The notes under the pieces are model-generated. The model was not told the DNA's origin. It saw nothing but the letters and a program-made list of their open reading frames with translations, and ran no database searches. DNA of 64,000 bases from Streptomyces sp. A1277 (lineage in GTDB: Bacteria > Actinomycetota > Actinomycetes > Streptomycetales > Streptomycetaceae). The stretch's first letter is position 1. Every line of letters starts with the position of its first letter. The DNA is taken from positions 62,001 through 126,000 of the forward strand of contig NZ_SSBI01000010.1 of assembly GCF_004795015.1 (NCBI RefSeq), read 5' to 3'. The translations under genes were made by a program, and so were the position numbers. Shown here one piece after another: positions 1-8,348 of this stretch.

Positions 1-554
1 ATGGCCACGCCGATGACCTCGGTGGCGCCGGTCTCCGGCATCACCTGGAGCGCGTCACCGCCGATCTCCACGGTCATCCCGCTCTTCTGCGCCGCCTCGC
101 CCGCGTCCTCCAGGGCGTCGCGGGTCGCGTCGGTCAGCTCCATCGAGTTGACCTTGTAGGTGACGGAGATGTACGCGGTCGAGCCGTTCTTGGAGACGGC
201 GTTGCCGGAGTACGGGTCGACGACCGAGGCGATCTGGTCGGAACCGTCCTTCAGCTCGCGGGTGATCTTGTTGACCTCGGCCTTGTTGGCCCGGTCCGTC
301 ATCTTCTCGTGCTCGGGGGCCTTGAAGACGATGCGCGCGGTGGCGCCGTCCGCGCTGGCGGCCGGGAAGCGCTGTTCCAGCAGGTCGAAGGCTTTCTGGG
401 CCTCCGTACCGGGGATGGAGAAGGAGCTGGAGGTGGCGGTCGACGCGGAGGCCGCGCCGAATCCGGCGAGCGCCAGCAGTGCCACCCAGATCAGGGCGAC
501 ATAGCGGCGGCGCCGGAAGACGAGCCGTCCGAGCTTGTAGAGGAATGTGGCCAC
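1..554 (-). CDS. MMPL family transporter, N-terminal part (partial at window edge)
   Basis: The reading frame runs off the left edge of the window, so only about 185 N-terminal residues are visible. The GTG start at 554 is preceded on the minus strand by GGGAG. The protein opens with a basic segment and one hydrophobic helix (VALIWVALLALAGFGAAS), followed by an extracytoplasmic stretch containing FSIPGTEAQKAFDLLEQRFP, the usual start of actinobacterial MMPL/RND-type exporters. These proteins are normally about 700 residues with 11-12 membrane helices and export lipids or drugs; the substrate cannot be told from this part. It lies 128 bp downstream of a TetR gene on the same strand, the usual regulator-exporter pairing. 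Confidence 0.85.
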   Translation of the reverse strand, partial: MATFLYKLGRLVFRRRRYVALIWVALLALAGFGAASASTATSSSFSIPGTEAQKAFDLLEQRFPAASADGATARIVFKAPEHEKMTDRANKAEVNKITRELKDGSDQIASVVDPYSGNAVSKNGSTAYISVTYKVNSMELTDATRDALEDAGEAAQKSGMTVEIGGDALQVMPETGATEVIGVA

Positions 555-682
555 GGGGGCGTACTCCCGGTCAGGTCGTTGAGTGGAAAGGGGGCGTGGG
601 GAACCAGCCCGACGACGAGAGCGGCGTGTCAGGTGGGGCTTGGGGAGGGGCCGTACGGGAAAGCGCGCGGGGACCGATGCGG

Positions 683-1255
683 TCAGGCTCCGAGAGCGGG
701 GAGGATCACGGAGTCGACGTAGTCGAGGAGGAACGCCTGGTCGACGGGGCGGTCCTCGACCAGCTGCCGAGTGGCGAAGGCGCCGATCAGCATGTGCGGT
801 ACGTATCTGAGCGCCGGGTTGTCCGGGCTCACCTCTCCCCGGTCCACGGCTCGGCGCAGCAGCGTGTCGAGACCCGTCATCTCGGGCTCGACCAGCAGTT
901 CGCGCAGGGCCTGGAGGAGGTCGGGGTTGTTGTGGACGGCATGGCTCAGACCCCGCATCAGCGCGGCGTCCTTCTCCATCTGACAGTCGTCACTGCGGCT
1001 GAGGACGGCATGGAAGTCACCGCGCAGCGAGCCGGTGTCGACGTCGCCGAGGGTGCCGGGTTTGTTGTGCCGCAGGGCCGTGACGACGAGCGCCGGTTTG
1101 TTCCCCCACTGGCGGTAGAGGGTGGCCTTGCTGGAATGCGTACGCGCGGCGACGGCGTCCATCGTGAGGGCGTCGTAGCCGACCTCGCGGAGCAGGTCGA
1201 GCACGGCGGCGTACAGCTCGCTCTCACGCTCGGGCGTGAGCCGTGTGCGTGCCAT
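683..1255 (-). CDS. TetR/AcrR family transcriptional regulator
   Basis: A 190-residue protein starting at ATG 1255 (MARTRLTPERE). The open frame extends further upstream, but that part crosses the palindromic promoter region and is not protein-like. Residues 10-55 form the TetR helix-turn-helix, with TMDAVAARTHSSKATLYRQW as the recognition region; the C-terminal two thirds should form the ligand-binding helical domain. It precedes the MMPL exporter on the same strand and very likely represses it and itself through the two inverted repeats at 1319-1379. The inducer is unknown. Confidence 0.88.
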   Translation of the reverse strand: MARTRLTPERESELYAAVLDLLREVGYDALTMDAVAARTHSSKATLYRQWGNKPALVVTALRHNKPGTLGDVDTGSLRGDFHAVLSRSDDCQMEKDAALMRGLSHAVHNNPDLLQALRELLVEPEMTGLDTLLRRAVDRGEVSPDNPALRYVPHMLIGAFATRQLVEDRPVDQAFLLDYVDSVILPALGA

Positions 1256-1318
1256 GGGTCGACCTCCTGTTCCCGTGGGACCGGCGGGCGGGGCGTAAGC
1301 TGCGTATAAGCAAATCGA

Positions 1319-1379
1319 ACGAAACTGTTTCGTACACGAGAACGGTACTGCACCGCCCCAGCGAAACGGGACAGTTTCG
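1319..1379. promoter_or_regulatory. Two inverted-repeat operators upstream of the TetR gene
   Basis: Two related palindromes share the half-site CGAAAC/GTTTCG. Site 1 (1319-1333) is acgaaac-t-gtttcgt, a perfect 7-bp repeat around one base. Site 2 (1362-1379) is cgaaac-gggaca-gtttcg, a 6-bp repeat around six bases. They lie 64 and 107 bp upstream of the TetR start and also upstream of the tricorn protease gene on the other strand. The repeats are seen directly; binding by the adjacent TetR protein is inferred. Confidence 0.65.
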
Positions 1380-1400
1380 TTTGTGGCCCGCACCACAGAG

Positions 1401-1471
1401 GTCTCCCTGCCGCGGGGTCCCTCTGCGCGGGGTCTCCCTGCCGCGGGGTCCACCTGCGCGGGGTCTCCCTG
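1401..1471. repeat. 31-bp tandem repeat
   Basis: Two full units and the start of a third (at 1401, 1432 and 1463) of a GC-rich 31-bp unit beginning gtctccctgccgcggggtcc. It occupies the leader between the TetR operators and the tricorn protease start. Function unknown; it may be a slippage-prone spacer. Confidence 0.8.
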
Positions 1472-1500
1472 AGTTGCCGCCGCCCCCGCGCGCGGAAAGC

Positions 1501-4500
1501 ATGGGTGGGGTGAGTGACGACGTCTCGTATCTCCGGTTCCCGCACCTCCACGAGGATCTGCTCTGCTTCGCGGCCGAGGACGATCTCTGGGTCGCCCCGC
1601 TCGCCGCCGAGGGGGAGCGCCCAGGACGGGCCTGGCGGGTGACCGTCGACCGCACCCGGGTCAGCCATCCGCGCTTCTCCCCCGACGGGACCCGGATCGC
1701 CTACACGACGTGGCGCAGCTTCGACCCCGAGATCCACCTCGCCCCGGTCTGCGGCGGCCCGTCCCGCCGGCTCACCTACTGGGGCTCGACCGACGCCCGG
1801 GTGCGCGGCTGGACGCCCGACCCCGGCGACGCCTCGCAGATCCTCGCCGTCTCCTCGCACAACCAGCCGTTCTCGTACTTCTCCTGGGCCTACAGCGTCC
1901 CCACCGACGGCGGCCCCGGCGGCAAGCTGCCCTGGGGCCCGGTCTCGGACATCGCGGTCGCCGACATCGACGGCGAGCGCCGCACCCTGCTGCTCACCGG
2001 CACCCCGCCGCACGAACCGGCCGCCTGGAAGCGCTACCGGGGCGGGGCCACGGGCCGGCTGTGGCTGCACGGCGAGCGGCTGCTCCCGGACATCGGCGGG
2101 CACCTGGACTCCCCCATGTTCGTCGGCGGCCGGATCGCGTTCCTCTCCGACCACGAGGGCGTCGGCAACCTCTACTCCTGCCGCCCCGACGGCACCGGCC
2201 TGCGCCGGCACACCGACCACGACGCGTTCTACGCCCGGCACGCGGCGAGCGACGGGCGGCGCGTGGTCTACCAGTGCGCGGGCGAGCTGTGGCTCGTGGA
2301 CGACCTGGAGTCCCCCGACGCCGTGCCCCGCAGGCTGGAGGTCCGCCTCGGCGGCCCGCGCGCGGGGCGGCGTACGTACCAGGTGCCGGCCGCGAGCAAC
2401 GTGGACGCGCTGTCCGTGGACGAGACGGGCCGGGCGAGCGCCGTGTCGGTACGCGGCAGCCTGTACTGGCTCACCCACCGCGACGGGCCCGCCCGCACCA
2501 TCTCCGACACCCCCGGCGTCCGGGTGCGGCTGCCGGAGATGCTGGGCAGCGGCGGCCAGGTCGCGTACGTCACCGACGCGGAGGGCGAGGATGCGATCGA
2601 GATCGCCCAGCTGCCGCGCGCCAGCGGCGACCGCCCGCCCCGCCGGCTCGCCTCCGGCCTGATCGGCCGGGTCCAGGAACTGGTCGCCGATCCGGACGGC
2701 GAACGCCTCGCCATCGCCTCGCACGACGGCCGCCTGCTCCTCCTGGACACCGACGAGGAGACGTCTACCGGCGAGCCGACCGAGCTGATCCGTTCCGTCA
2801 ACGGCCCGGTCCGCGACCTCGCCTTCTCCCCGGACGGCGCCTGGCTGACCTGGTCGCACCCCGGCATCGGCCGCTCGCTGCGCAAGATCAAGCTGGCCCG
2901 GATCATGGGCCCCGGCGACCCCGCGGTCGTGGACGTCACCAACGGCCGCTTCGAGGACGAGAACCCGGTCTTCACGGGCGACGGCCGCTACCTCGCCTTC
3001 CTGTCCTGGCGCGGCTTCGACCCGGTGTACGACGTGCACACCGGCGACCTGTCCTTCCCGCTCGGCTGCCGCCCCTACCTGGTCCCGCTCTCCTCGGCGA
3101 CCCCGTCCCCCTTCGCCCTGCTCCCCGACGGCCGGCCCGCGGCGGGCGGCCTGGACCCCATCGACACCGCCGAGGCCGGGGCGGCGGAGGGCTCGACGGT
3201 CACCGTCGAGTTCGAGGGCCTGGAGAGCCGGGTCACGCCGTTCCCGGTCGCCGCGTCCAAGTACTCGGCGCTGTACCCGGTCAGCGGCGGCGGGCTGGTG
3301 TGGCTGCGCTGGCCGATCTCCGGCGCGCTCGGGGAGACGTTCGCCAACCCGGCGGACATGTCGGGCCGGCCGACCCTGGAGCACTTCAGCATCGCCAAGG
3401 CGAAGAAGACGGAACTGGTCAGCCATCTCGACTGGTTCGCCGTCAGCGGCGACGCCTCCCGCCTGGTCGTCATGGACGACGGCGAACTGCGCGCGGTCCC
3501 CGCGACCGAGCCCGGCGACCTCGACTCGACCGTCTACCTGGACCTGCGCCGCATCCTGCACGAGGTGGACCCGGCGGCGGAGTGGCGCCAGGCGTACGGC
3601 GAGGCGGGCCGCATCATCCGCTCCTACTTCTGGGAGCCGGACATGTGCGGCATCGACTGGCCGGCGGTCCTGGACCAGTACCGCCCCCTGGTCGAACGCG
3701 TCGCCACACCCGACGAGTTCGCGGACCTCCTGCGCGAAGTCCTCGGCGAGCTGGGCACCTCCCACGCATACGTCTCCCCCGCCCGCCGCAACGAGGGCCC
3801 GCCGCACTACCAGCGCGCGATCGGCCTGCTCGGCGCCAACTTCGCCTGCCGGGACGGCGACTGGACCCTCCTGCGCATCCTCCCCGGCGACTCCTCCGAC
3901 TCCAAGGCCCGCTCCCCGCTCGCCGGTACGGGCATCCGCGAGGGCGCGGTCCTCACCCACGTGGACGGCCGCCCGGTCGACCCGGTCACCGGCCCCTACC
4001 CCCTGCTCGCGGCGGCGGGCGGCACCACGGTCGAGCTGACCTTCCGCCCAGCCGAGGGTCAGGGCCGCTCCCGCCGCGTGGCGGTGGTCCCCCTCATCGA
4101 CGAGCGCCCGCTGCGCTACCAGGACTGGGTCGCCAAGCGCCGCGAGGTCGTACGCGGCCTGAGCGGCGGCCGGTGCGGCTACCTCCACATCCCGGACATG
4201 GGCGGCTCCGGCTGGGCCCAGTTCAACCGCGACCTGCGCATGGAGGTCTCCCGCCCCGCCCTGATCGTGGACGTACGCGGCAACGCGGGCGGCCACATCA
4301 GCGAACTGGTGGTCGAAAAGCTCACCCGCACGATCCTCGGCTGGGACCTGACCCGCAACGCCCAGCCGGTGAGCTACGCCTCCAACGCCCCCCGGGGCCC
4401 GGTGGTCGCCCTCGCCGACGAGGCGACCTCCTCCGACGGCGACATGATCACCGCCGCGTTCCGCCTGCTGAACCTGGGCCCGGTCGTCGGCCAGCGCACC

Positions 4501-4794
4501 TGGGGCGGCGTCGTCGGCATGACCGGCCGCCACCGCCTGGGCGACGGCACGGTGATCACGGTCCCGATGAACGCGGCCTGGTTCGACACGTACGGCTGGT
4601 CGGTGGAGAACCACGGCGTCGAACCGGACGAGGAGGCCCTGCGCACCCCCCTCGACTGGGCGGAGGGCCGCCACGCGGTGCTGGACGACGCGGTCCGCAT
4701 CGCCCTGGACCTACTGGCGGCGCACCCGCCGGCCACGCCCCCGACGTATGAGACTGCGCCGAATCGTCGGCGGCCGGTGTTGCCGCCGAGGTAG
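1501..4794 (+). CDS. Tricorn protease homologue, S41 family serine protease
   Basis: About 1,097 residues, the usual size for actinobacterial tricorn protease, a cytoplasmic enzyme that trims oligopeptides. The N-terminal half is a six- then seven-bladed beta-propeller (repeats such as RFSPDGTRIAY and AFSPDGAWLTW), followed by the C1 domain, a PDZ domain and the C2 catalytic domain. Catalytic landmarks are LGTSHAYV (His), DVRGNAGGH, DEATSSDGDM (nucleophile Ser region) and ENHGVEPDE (Glu). ATG 1501 has its purine-rich stretch too close; GTG 1510 (VSDDVSYLRF) sits 10 nt behind GGAAAG and may be the true start. It stands alone, divergent from the TetR gene. Confidence 0.93.
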   Translation: MGGVSDDVSYLRFPHLHEDLLCFAAEDDLWVAPLAAEGERPGRAWRVTVDRTRVSHPRFSPDGTRIAYTTWRSFDPEIHLAPVCGGPSRRLTYWGSTDARVRGWTPDPGDASQILAVSSHNQPFSYFSWAYSVPTDGGPGGKLPWGPVSDIAVADIDGERRTLLLTGTPPHEPAAWKRYRGGATGRLWLHGERLLPDIGGHLDSPMFVGGRIAFLSDHEGVGNLYSCRPDGTGLRRHTDHDAFYARHAASDGRRVVYQCAGELWLVDDLESPDAVPRRLEVRLGGPRAGRRTYQVPAASNVDALSVDETGRASAVSVRGSLYWLTHRDGPARTISDTPGVRVRLPEMLGSGGQVAYVTDAEGEDAIEIAQLPRASGDRPPRRLASGLIGRVQELVADPDGERLAIASHDGRLLLLDTDEETSTGEPTELIRSVNGPVRDLAFSPDGAWLTWSHPGIGRSLRKIKLARIMGPGDPAVVDVTNGRFEDENPVFTGDGRYLAFLSWRGFDPVYDVHTGDLSFPLGCRPYLVPLSSATPSPFALLPDGRPAAGGLDPIDTAEAGAAEGSTVTVEFEGLESRVTPFPVAASKYSALYPVSGGGLVWLRWPISGALGETFANPADMSGRPTLEHFSIAKAKKTELVSHLDWFAVSGDASRLVVMDDGELRAVPATEPGDLDSTVYLDLRRILHEVDPAAEWRQAYGEAGRIIRSYFWEPDMCGIDWPAVLDQYRPLVERVATPDEFADLLREVLGELGTSHAYVSPARRNEGPPHYQRAIGLLGANFACRDGDWTLLRILPGDSSDSKARSPLAGTGIREGAVLTHVDGRPVDPVTGPYPLLAAAGGTTVELTFRPAEGQGRSRRVAVVPLIDERPLRYQDWVAKRREVVRGLSGGRCGYLHIPDMGGSGWAQFNRDLRMEVSRPALIVDVRGNAGGHISELVVEKLTRTILGWDLTRNAQPVSYASNAPRGPVVALADEATSSDGDMITAAFRLLNLGPVVGQRTWGGVVGMTGRHRLGDGTVITVPMNAAWFDTYGWSVENHGVEPDEEALRTPLDWAEGRHAVLDDAVRIALDLLAAHPPATPPTYETAPNRRRPVLPPR

Positions 4795-4962
4795 GGGGAC
4801 GGGCTCCGGCCCGACCGGCTTGAGCCTCCCGTAAGGGGGAGCCGCCAAGCTGGGTTCATGGACGGCAACGCGCTCTACGCGCATCTTGGTCTTGCGGAAC
4901 GCAGTAAGCAGAGAAGCGTACGCGTACGGACGCGGTGACCCCACCGCGCCGCCGCCCCGCCC

Positions 4963-5547
4963 CTACGCGTCCCCGGCCGCCGCCTTCGCCGCCGCCTCGA
5001 TCTCCGCCCGGTACGCGTCCATGGCCGCCGCGTCCGGCTGCGGTAGCGCGGACGCGGCCGTCGTCCCCGTCGCGTGGTCGAGTCCTTCGCGCAGGATGTC
5101 GGCGTGCCCCGCGTGCCGGGCGGTCTCGCCGAGCATGTGGACCATGATGTCGAACAGCTGCACGTCGGGGCTGGACCACCAGGGCACGTGGCCGGGAGCG
5201 TCGAGCGCGAGGGCGGCGATCGTCGCGTCCGTGTGCGCCCAGACCCGGCGGTAGTGGTCGATGATCTCGCTCCGGGTCTCCTGCTCGGTCGCCCACATGT
5301 CCGCGCCGCGTGCGTCGTCGTCGTCCCACCGGGGCAGGGGCTCGGGGAACGGCCGGTCGAAGACGTCGCCGAAGTACCGGGCCTCCCAGAGCGACAGGTG
5401 CTTCACCAGACCCAGCAGGTTGGTCCCGGTCCACGTCAGGGGCCGCCGGATGTCGTACTCGCCGAGCCCGTCGAGCTTCCAGAGGACTGCCTCGCGCGCC
5501 TTCCGCAGGTTGTAGTGGAGGCGCTCTTTCGCGTAGTCGTCAGTCAT
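4963..5547 (-). CDS. DinB/DUF664 family protein
   Basis: A 194-residue protein starting at ATG 5547. It has the four-helix DinB-like fold typical of the DUF664 group: an early Trp/Leu segment (NLLGLVKHLSLWEARYFGDV) carrying the first metal His, and the late segment LGETARHAGHADILREGLD carrying the other two. Members bind a divalent metal and several are thiol-dependent S-transferases (mycothiol in actinobacteria), but the substrate here is unknown. The GC-rich antisense frames are shadows. The gene stands alone, with a divergent deacetylase gene 214 bp away. Confidence 0.85.
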   Translation of the reverse strand: MTDDYAKERLHYNLRKAREAVLWKLDGLGEYDIRRPLTWTGTNLLGLVKHLSLWEARYFGDVFDRPFPEPLPRWDDDDARGADMWATEQETRSEIIDHYRRVWAHTDATIAALALDAPGHVPWWSSPDVQLFDIMVHMLGETARHAGHADILREGLDHATGTTAASALPQPDAAAMDAYRAEIEAAAKAAAGDA

Positions 5548-5761
5548 GTGAGCCGACTCTGCCAGCACGGGAGGCGCAGCGGCACCCGTACCCCCACACG
5601 CAGCCGGGTTCCGGCCGCGTTTGTCGCCGGTCTCCCGCAGATTTGTCCGCGATCGGTAACAGAGGCATCCTCCGGGCCGACTTCGTATGTCCTCGTGGGG
5701 GCAAGGCAGGGCAGGCACGGCATCGGCAGCGACGGCGAAGTAAAAAAAGGGGCGGGCGGAC

Positions 5762-6550
5762 ATGGCGAAGCACAAGGGGAGGGCCTGGCACAGCCGGCTT
5801 CTCGCGGCGGCTCTCGGGGTCACGGCGTTGGCCGCGGCCACCTCGGTATGGACCGCCCAGGCCGGCACCGCCGACGGGCAGCAGTCGCCGGCGCCCGTGT
5901 CGTCGCCGTCCGCCTCCCACCACGACGACCGTCCCGCGACCGAAAAGGTCGCGGAGGACATCGCCCACGCCTCGGACCAGGGCGCCAAGGGTGTCAACAT
6001 CACCATCGACGACGGCCCGGACCCCACCTGGACGCCCCAGGTACTGCAACTGCTCAAGGACAACGGGGTCAAGGCCACGTTCTGCATGGTGGGCACGCAG
6101 GCCCGGGCGTACCCCGACCTGGTCAAGGACGTCGTGGCGGCCGGGCACCGCCTCTGCAACCACACCGTCTCGCACGACGTCACCATGGACACCAAGTCCG
6201 AGGCGTACCAGTCCAAGGAGATCCTGGACGCCGAACGGATGATCACCAAGGCGTCGGGCGGCGTCCGGCCGCAGTACTACCGCGCCCCCGGCGGCGCGTT
6301 CACCCCGTTCAGCCGCAAGCTCGCCGCCTCGCACGGGATGCGGCCGCTGGGCTGGAACGTCGACACCAAGGACTTCGAGCACCCCGGCGTCGACACCATC
6401 GTCGCCACCGTCAAGAGCGAGATATCCAACGGACCGACCGTCCTCTTCCACGACGCGGGCGGGGAACGCTCCCAGACCCTGGCCGCGCTGCACCAAGTCC
6501 TGCCCTGGCTGAGGGAGCAGGGGTACTCTTTCGGCTTTCCCGTGCGGTGA
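5762..6550 (+). CDS. Secreted polysaccharide deacetylase (NodB homology)
   Basis: 262 residues from ATG 5762. Residues 1-35 look like a signal peptide: basic start, hydrophobic core, cleavage near AQA-G. Residues 75-260 form a carbohydrate esterase family 4 NodB domain: motif 1 TIDDGPDPTW (D83, D84), motif 2 HTVSH (metal His 134 and 138), motif 3 RAPGG (R174), and a late FHDAGG motif. The enzyme should remove N-acetyl groups from chitin oligomers or peptidoglycan outside the cell; the exact substrate cannot be told. The C-terminus is short, without a binding module. Confidence 0.92.
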   Translation: MAKHKGRAWHSRLLAAALGVTALAAATSVWTAQAGTADGQQSPAPVSSPSASHHDDRPATEKVAEDIAHASDQGAKGVNITIDDGPDPTWTPQVLQLLKDNGVKATFCMVGTQARAYPDLVKDVVAAGHRLCNHTVSHDVTMDTKSEAYQSKEILDAERMITKASGGVRPQYYRAPGGAFTPFSRKLAASHGMRPLGWNVDTKDFEHPGVDTIVATVKSEISNGPTVLFHDAGGERSQTLAALHQVLPWLREQGYSFGFPVR

Positions 6551-6672
6551 GTCGAAGACCTGGCAGGTGGCGGCCGGCCGATGACCTTTCCCGCGCCCGG
6601 CAGTCAGAAGACGCAGAAGACTCAGAAGCCGCACCGGCCACCCCACCCCGGACACACCCCAAGGACCTCACC

Positions 6673-7245
6673 ATGCGCACCCTGATCAGCACCGCCTTCA
6701 TCTCCCTCGACGGCGTTGTCGAGGCCCCCGGCGGCGAGCCCGGCTACCGCAACTCCGGCTGGACCTTCAAGGGCATCGACTTCCTCCCCGAGGCGTTCGA
6801 GATCAAGGGCCGCGAGCAGGAGGAAGCGACCGCGCTCCTGATGGGCCGGGTCAGTTACGAGGCGTTCAGCGCCGTGTGGCCGGACATGGCGGACTTCGCC
6901 GGGTACAAGGCGATGCCCAAGTACGTCGCGTCCTCCACCCTCACCGAGAGCGAGCTCGCCACGAACTGGGGCGAGACCCACATCCTGCGATCCCTCGATG
7001 ACGTCGCCGCCCTCAAGGAGACCGAGGGCGGCCCGGTCATCGTCCACGGCAGCGCCACCCTCAACCGCGCCCTCTCGGACGCCGGCCTCATCGACCGCTA
7101 CCACCTCCTCGTCTTCCCGCTCCTCCTCGGCGCCGGCAAGCGGCTGTTCAGCGCGAGCGACAAGGACACCCAGCACCTGAAGCTGGTCGAGCACGAGGCG
7201 TACGCCAACGGCATCCAGAAGAACGTCTTCGACGTCGTCCGCTGA
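6673..7245 (+). CDS. Dihydrofolate reductase family protein (RibD C-terminal type)
   Basis: 190 residues from ATG 6673. It matches the RibD_C/DHFR-fold family: N-terminal strand TLISTAFISLDGVVEAPGG, central LLMGRVSYEAFSAVWP, GGPVIVHGSATLNRAL for NADPH binding, and a late DRYHLLVFPLLLGAGKRLF. Streptomyces have many such paralogues of unknown substrate, and none should be assumed to be the housekeeping DHFR. It follows the deacetylase by 122 bp on the same strand but its own promoter is likely. Confidence 0.88.
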   Translation: MRTLISTAFISLDGVVEAPGGEPGYRNSGWTFKGIDFLPEAFEIKGREQEEATALLMGRVSYEAFSAVWPDMADFAGYKAMPKYVASSTLTESELATNWGETHILRSLDDVAALKETEGGPVIVHGSATLNRALSDAGLIDRYHLLVFPLLLGAGKRLFSASDKDTQHLKLVEHEAYANGIQKNVFDVVR

Positions 7246-7278
7246 GGGCCGCCCAGGGGAGGCGCATACGGTCTGCGC

Positions 7279-7614
7279 ATGGCTGACGTTCAGCAGGAAT
7301 GAGGCCGGGTCACCGCCTGGCTCGAACAGCACGCCCCCGACGTCTTCGCCGCTCTCGGCGGCCGGGGGCGCCACGCGGCGATCAGCGCGGCCGAAGCGCG
7401 GATGGGCGTCGAGCTGCCGGCGGACCTGCGCCGGTGGCTCCTGGCAAACGACCCCGACGCCGGCCGCCACCCCGACGACCACGCGCCCCTCGTCGCCCTG
7501 GGGCGCCCGGGCGTCCTCTCCGGCGGCGGGCTCCTCCTCGGCCTCACCGACATCGAGCGCGTCCACCGCCACAAGATGGAGATGGAGGAGGATGTCTACG
7601 AAGCGCCGCGGTGA
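7279..7614 (+). pseudogene. SMI1/KNR4 family gene, nonsense-disrupted and truncated
   Basis: From ATG 7279 the frame reads MADVQQE, then TGA at 7300-7302, then GRVTAWLEQHAPDVFAALGG and on to 7614. The resumed part looks like an SMI1/KNR4 (immunity-type) domain: AAEARMGVELPADLRRWLLA, then the LLLGLTDIERVHR segment. A TGG-to-TGA change would explain the stop. The frame also ends early (about 105 codons against 150-180 in the family), and its last 19 bases overlap the 3' end of the oppositely oriented ATPase gene. A restart at ATG 7402 could give only 70 residues. Decayed copy; original role unknown. Confidence 0.65.
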
Positions 7615-8024
7615 GTCCCCGATCCCGCCAGCGCCCACCGCCTGACCCCCGGCGCCCGCAGCTCGCACCACACCGTCTTGCGGTACGGGGCCTGCTCCAC
7701 GCCCCACCGCAGCGCCACCGCGTCCACCAGTTGGAGCCCCCGCCCCGACGTGCCCTCGGCCCCGCTCTCGCGGAGCACCGGCCACACCGTCGGCGCGGGG
7801 TCGCTCACCGACACCCGTACCCGCCCGGTGTGCGTCGCGCTCACCCGTAACGTCACCGGCGTGCGCTCCCCCACATGCGTGATCACGTTCGCCAGCAACT
7901 CGCTGACGCACAACACGAGATCGCCCGCGTCGTCGCCCTCGAACCGTGCCCGCAGTATCCGCCGCACCTTCGGCACCGCCTGCGGGACCGCCAGGAACTC
8001 CCACGTCAGCGGCAGCCCGCTCAT
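7596..8024 (-). CDS. ATP-binding protein, RsbW/HATPase_c-like anti-sigma regulator
   Basis: 142 residues from ATG 8024. The N-box DLVLCVSELLANVITHV and the G-box region SGRGLQLVDAVALRWGV identify the single-domain histidine-kinase-like ATPase family common in Streptomyces, which acts as serine kinase/anti-sigma factor. There is no sensor or phosphoacceptor domain. The start overlaps the stop of the 69-residue gene upstream (8021-8024, ATGA), so the two are translationally coupled. They face the XRE/DUF397 gene pair; such three- or four-gene clusters recur in Streptomyces, but the target sigma factor is unknown. Confidence 0.88.
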   Translation of the reverse strand: MSGLPLTWEFLAVPQAVPKVRRILRARFEGDDAGDLVLCVSELLANVITHVGERTPVTLRVSATHTGRVRVSVSDPAPTVWPVLRESGAEGTSGRGLQLVDAVALRWGVEQAPYRKTVWCELRAPGVRRWALAGSGTHRGAS

Positions 8025-8230
8025 CCCCCCGCCGCCTCGCGCAGCACCTCGGCCAGCCGGCGCGCGGTCTCCGTGTTGCAGTTACCGAGCGCGACGAGCG
8101 GCGGCCTGGTCGTCCAGCCGGCGAGTGTCAGCGGGTCAACTCCGAGTGACGGCAGCGTGATTTCGTGCGCCTTGAGCGCCGCCCGCAGTGCGTCGATGTC
8201 GGGGCCGATGTCGTACGGGGCGTGATCCAT
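8021..8230 (-). CDS. Small conserved hypothetical protein coupled to the ATPase gene
   Basis: 69 residues from ATG 8230, no recognised domain. It is acidic at the N-terminus (YDIGPDIDALRAALKAHEI) and ends with a helical NTETARRLAEVLREAAGG segment. Its stop overlaps the ATPase start by four bases, so the pair form one operon. Similar short ORFs accompany HATPase anti-sigma genes in Streptomyces; a role in that complex is inferred from position only. Confidence 0.7.
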   Translation of the reverse strand: MDHAPYDIGPDIDALRAALKAHEITLPSLGVDPLTLAGWTTRPPLVALGNCNTETARRLAEVLREAAGG

Positions 8231-8348
8231 GAGGGCCGGTCCACCTTTCGGTTGCTTGCTGTGACGAACACCTCACACGCTGCCGCATCGACCTCTACCT
8301 TGAAAGGGGATTCCGCTCCACAGAGCGAAGTGTGAAAGGCGGTCGGCG

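Noticed and set aside
958..4674. Very long minus-strand open frame antisense to the tricorn protease gene
   Set aside because: It is a GC-rich shadow: composition is Arg/Ala/Gly/Val/Asp-rich without motifs, while the plus-strand frame has clear tricorn domains.
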